DNA of 8,643 nt, taken from assembly GCA_003554345.1 (NCBI GenBank), contig PWGE01000339.1:1-8643 (forward strand), read 5' to 3'. The DNA comes from Candidatus Sumerlaeota bacterium. GTDB taxonomy: Bacteria > Sumerlaeota > T1SED10-198M. Every line of letters begins with the position of its first letter. Position 1 is the first letter of the stretch. Below are positions 6,720 through 8,643 of the stretch, piece by piece. The notes under the pieces are model-generated. The model was not told where the DNA came from, made no database searches, and was given only the letters and a program-made list of their open reading frames with translations. Made by a program: the position numbers and the translations under genes.

Positions 6720-7484
6720 ATGACTTTGTTTCCTCTCAAGAAACCTCACGAAATCAAGAAAATGCGCAAAGCCGGCAGCACGCTGCGTTCAGTTTTTGAT
6801 CAGATAGAACCATTGGTAAAAGCCGGCACAGAGACCCGCCATATTGAAGACAGGGTCTATTCTTTAATCAAAAAAAATAATGCCCGTCCTGCCTTTTTAA
6901 ATTACGGACAGGGTAAACATAAATTTCCTGCCTGTACCTGCATCTCAATTAATGAACAACTGGTTCATGGCATTCCTTCAGGCAGAAAGATTGAAGAAGG
7001 TGACATAGTTAAAATTGACATAGGCATAAAGAAATTCGGCTATTTTGCAGATATGGCAAGAACGATAGTAGTCCCTCCCATTAGCGGCCGAGAAGAGGAA
7101 CTGGTCAATACAGCCAAAAATGCCTTAACACAATTAGTCGAGGTGCTCCCCGAGCTGGATTCTATTGCTGATATCGGGTTATTTATACAGCAATTTGTAG
7201 AAAAACGGAATTTTTCTGTCATTCGAGATTATACCGGACATGGAATCGGAAAAGCCTTACATGAATCTCCCCCTGTTCCCAATTACTATGTGCCGGACCT
7301 CCAGCAGGTTAAGATCCAGCCAGGCACTGTTATAGCTATCGAACCGATGATATCTCTGGGGGATTATGTTACACAACAGCTGGATGACCACTGGACGGTT
7401 GTAATGGCAGACAATTCAAAGTGCTCTCATTGGGAACATACAATAGCAATTGAAGAAAACAGCTGTGAAATATTGACAGCATGA
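6720..7484 (+). CDS. map: Methionine aminopeptidase, type I
   Basis: This dimetal enzyme removes the initiator Met from nascent chains after deformylation. The 254-residue product has the catalytic set in the expected order: His83 (V-H-G-I-P), metal ligands Asp100 (K-I-D-I-G) and Asp111 (F-A-D-M-A-R), His174 (T-G-H-G-I-G), His181, Glu208 (I-E-P-M) and Glu239 (H-W-E-H-T). It has no N-terminal zinc-finger extension and no type II insert. The ATG at 6720 follows the adk stop with no gap. Only a weak GGA (6710-6712) precedes it, so translation probably depends on ribosomes finishing adk. Its last codons (Leu-Thr, 7473-7478) double as the -35 element of a promoter for infA. Confidence 0.97.
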   Translation: MTLFPLKKPHEIKKMRKAGSTLRSVFDQIEPLVKAGTETRHIEDRVYSLIKKNNARPAFLNYGQGKHKFPACTCISINEQLVHGIPSGRKIEEGDIVKIDIGIKKFGYFADMARTIVVPPISGREEELVNTAKNALTQLVEVLPELDSIADIGLFIQQFVEKRNFSVIRDYTGHGIGKALHESPPVPNYYVPDLQQVKIQPGTVIAIEPMISLGDYVTQQLDDHWTVVMADNSKCSHWEHTIAIEENSCEILTA

Positions 7485-7490
7485 TTTTTT
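7462..7490 (+). terminator. Weak hairpin plus T6 at the map 3' end (possible attenuating terminator)
   Basis: GCTGT (7462-7466) and ACAGC (7476-7480) form a perfect five-pair stem with a nine-base loop. Four bases (7481-7484, including the map stop) and a run of six T residues (7485-7490) follow. AAAA at 7456-7459 could add pairs with the T run. The stem is short and separated from the T run, so at best it is a partial terminator or attenuator. It closes the rpsE-map run of coupled genes and overlaps the promoter that serves infA, which makes the position sensible. It could equally be a chance feature of AT-rich DNA. Confidence 0.3.
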
Positions 7491-7500
7491 GCAATATAAT
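7473..7500 (+). promoter_or_regulatory. Consensus sigma70-type promoter upstream of infA
   Basis: TTGACA at 7473-7478 and TATAAT at 7495-7500 are both exact matches to the housekeeping sigma consensus and are separated by 16 bp. The predicted transcript would begin near 7505-7509 and give infA a leader of roughly 36-40 bases. The -35 hexamer is coding, forming the Leu-Thr codons before the last Ala of map, and the -10 lies in the only sizeable gap of the 3' half of the window. It would drive infA, rpmJ, rpsM, rpsK and presumably the rest of the alpha block independently of the upstream spc transcript. Start-site activity is inferred, not shown. Confidence 0.75.
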
Positions 7501-7544
7501 ATTAGTTCGTAATTTTTAACAAAGGTGAGAATATACACAACATT

Positions 7545-7766
7545 ATGGGTTCATCAAAAGCCATCAAAGTCAAAGGAACAGTTGTAGAAGCTCTGCCCGA
7601 CACAATGTTTCGTGTAGAGTTACAGAATGGACATGAAGTAACAGCCTATTTATGTGGAAAAATGCGCAAATATTACATTCGTATTCTGGAAGGTGATACC
7701 GTCCAGGTAGAAATATCACCTTACGATTTATCAAAGGGTCGCATAACATATCGATATCCACAATAA
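7545..7766 (+). CDS. infA: Translation initiation factor IF-1
   Basis: IF-1 is a one-domain OB-fold protein that occupies the 30S A site during initiation and works with IF-2 and IF-3. The 73 residues align without gaps to E. coli IF-1 through the core: G-T-V-V-E-A-L-P at 11-18, [10 protein letters not shown] at 21-30, G-K-M-R-K at 38-42 and [10 protein letters not shown]. Residue 35, His in E. coli, is Tyr here, followed by Leu-Cys. ATG 7545 matches the family N-terminus, but the nearest SD-like sequence, AAGGTGA (7522-7528), is 16 bases upstream, unusually far. The gene has its own probable promoter. Confidence 0.96.
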   Translation: MGSSKAIKVKGTVVEALPDTMFRVELQNGHEVTAYLCGKMRKYYIRILEGDTVQVEISPYDLSKGRITYRYPQ

Positions 7767-7785
7767 ATAAAACAAGGAAAGAACC

Positions 7786-7902
7786 ATGAAAGTACGTTCA
7801 TCAGTAAAAAAACTATGTGAACATTGCCGGATAATCAGACGAAAAGGTATTGTCTGGGTTATATGCAAGAGAAATCCCCGGCACAAACAACGTCAAGGTT
7901 AA
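7786..7902 (+). CDS. rpmJ: 50S ribosomal protein L36, zinc-binding type
   Basis: This 38-codon gene reads [10 protein letters not shown], then [10 protein letters not shown], then [14 protein letters not shown] before TAA. L36 is the smallest 50S protein, holding rRNA helices together near the factor-binding region. The zinc ligands Cys11, Cys14, Cys27 and His33 are all present, so this is the C+ form. It has one residue more than the common 37-residue form, between Cys27 and His33, a length also known in other phyla. AAGGA at 7774-7778 lies seven bases before the ATG. Its position between infA and rpsM is standard. Confidence 0.97.
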   Translation: MKVRSSVKKLCEHCRIIRRKGIVWVICKRNPRHKQRQG

Positions 7903-7914
7903 GGAGGTTATACC

Positions 7915-8283
7915 GTGGCTCGCATTGTATCAATAGAAATCCCCAATCATAAGCGTGTGGAAATAGGACTTTTGCAAATTTATGGTATTGGACGTGCAAC
8001 ATCGAAGAAAATATTGAATGATTTAAAAATCGATGCCAACAAAAAAGTTGGCGAATTAAGCAGTGAAGAATTGCAGAAGCTTCAAACATATATTTCAGAC
8101 AAATGCAAGGTTGAAGGAGATTTAAGGCGTGAGCTGAGTGCGGATATCAAGCGTTTGATGGATATTGGCTGTTACCGTGGACTCCGTCACAGAAAGAACC
8201 TGCCGGTTCATGGACAGCGAACAAAAACCAATGCTCAAACACGAAAAAGGCGATCTGGTCGAAGAAGAAGCTTTGGTCGCTAA
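7915..8283 (+). CDS. rpsM: 30S ribosomal protein S13
   Basis: S13 lies in the 30S head, contacts P-site tRNA through its C-terminal tail and bridges to L5 across the subunit interface. The 122-residue product has A-R-I-V-S-I-E-I-P at the N-terminus, the helix-two-turn-helix with I-Y-G-I-G-R-A near residues 22-28, and the hallmark C-Y-R-G-L-R-H-R-K-N-L-P-V-H-G-Q-R-T at 86-103. A very basic Arg-rich tail follows. The start codon is GTG 7915, with a strong AAGGAGGT (7901-7908) that overlaps the rpmJ stop. It begins the alpha-operon portion, which in many bacteria continues rpsK, rpsD, rpoA, rplQ. Confidence 0.97.
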   Translation: MARIVSIEIPNHKRVEIGLLQIYGIGRATSKKILNDLKIDANKKVGELSSEELQKLQTYISDKCKVEGDLRRELSADIKRLMDIGCYRGLRHRKNLPVHGQRTKTNAQTRKRRSGRRRSFGR

Positions 8284-8316
8284 AATCTGCTTAAAAATAA
8301 GGGAGTATGAAGGAAT

Positions 8317-8643
8317 ATGGCAAAAGTTACCAGAGGTAAAAGACGACAAAGATCTGTAAAGAAAAAAGTAAAAAGAAGTGTTCCTACCGGAATCGCTCAT
8401 ATTTTTGCAACTTTCAATAATACTGTAATTTCCTTCAGTGATGAAAAGGGCAACATTATATCCTGGGCAACCGGTGGAACAGCCGGCAATAAAGGCTCCA
8501 GAAAAAGCACGCCCTTTGCTGCTCAAATGGCGGCTGATCAAGCATCAAAGTCAGCAAGAGATGCCGGCATGAACAGGATTATCATTGAAGTCAAGGGACC
8601 CGGCCAGGGCAGGGAAGCTGCTATCAAAACTATTGCCGCCAGC
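8317..8643 (+). CDS. rpsK: 30S ribosomal protein S11, N-terminal part (cut by window end)
   Basis: The frame from ATG 8317 is open to the window edge, giving 109 of about 125-130 expected residues. S11 sits on the 30S platform, beside the mRNA exit and the E site. Visible signatures are a basic N-terminus, [14 protein letters not shown] near residues 25-38, the near-invariant [11 protein letters not shown] and [12 protein letters not shown]. The missing end should carry the conserved P-H-N-G-C-R-P motif. Ribosome binding is not ideal: GGGAG (8301-8305) is 11 bases away, while AAGGA (8310-8314) is only two bases away. It follows rpsM after 33 bp. Confidence 0.95.
   Translation, partial: MAKVTRGKRRQRSVKKKVKRSVPTGIAHIFATFNNTVISFSDEKGNIISWATGGTAGNKGSRKSTPFAAQMAADQASKSARDAGMNRIIIEVKGPGQGREAAIKTIAAS

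Noticed and set aside
8165-8359. Open frame of 64 codons spanning the end of rpsM and the start of rpsK.
   Set aside because: It overlaps two certain ribosomal protein genes in another frame, has no ribosome binding site and resembles no family I know.
8122-8541. A 139-codon open frame on the minus strand opposite rpsM and rpsK.
   Set aside because: It runs antisense to two conserved genes and has a Ser-rich low-complexity composition typical of antisense reading; no supporting signals.
1-8643. Possibility of an inserted novel system or accessory gene within the operon.
   Set aside because: Every coding stretch is a standard member of the S10-spc-alpha cluster in a common order, and no gap exceeds about 60 bp.

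Overview
This window is an uninterrupted stretch of the conserved bacterial ribosomal-protein supercluster: the end of the S10 block, the complete spc block, and the start of the alpha block. All 21 genes lie on the + strand. The order is rplP (3' end), rpmC, rpsQ, rplN, rplX, rplE, rpsN, rpsH, rplF, rplR, rpsE, rpmD, rplO, secY, adk, map, infA, rpmJ, rpsM and rpsK (5' part). No gene is missing internally, broken or foreign-looking. There are no mobile elements, RNA genes, CRISPR arrays or long gene-free stretches; the longest non-coding gap is about 60 bp.

The organism is a bacterium with moderate AT bias, judged by eye from A/T-rich third positions. It uses strong AAGGAGG-type ribosome binding sites. 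The secY-adk-map-infA-rpmJ-rpsM-rpsK order, the short four-Cys S14, a zinc-ribbon L24, a four-Cys adenylate kinase lid and a Cys-containing L36 argue against a gamma-proteobacterium. The arrangement is shared by several deep phyla and the Firmicutes. I cannot name the phylum from this sequence alone. SecY is longer than the E. coli and Bacillus forms because of an enlarged extracytoplasmic loop, which may help with placement.

Layout: from 1 to about 3487 the genes are separated by short gaps of 3-33 bp, most carrying a clear Shine-Dalgarno (SD) sequence. From rpsE to map (3488-7484) every neighbouring pair touches or overlaps (overlaps of 17, 1, 7 and 4 bp, then an abutting join), as expected for translational coupling. 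The run ends at the map/infA junction (7451-7544). There a weak hairpin followed by six T residues coincides with an exact-consensus promoter (TTGACA, 16 bp, TATAAT). This appears to restart transcription for infA, rpmJ, rpsM, rpsK and what follows. It is the most interesting signal in the window.

Functionally, the genes supply large- and small-subunit ribosomal proteins, the protein-export channel SecY, adenylate kinase, the N-terminal methionine-removing enzyme and initiation factor IF-1, so ribosome assembly, initiation, nascent-chain processing and membrane insertion are made together. I found no previously undescribed system. The points worth checking are regulatory (the internal promoter/terminator junction, the infA leader, a hairpin presenting the rplE ribosome binding site), start-site corrections (rpsE, rpsQ, rplX, rplO) and small protein-level oddities (SecY loop, L5 substitutions, IF-1 residue 35).
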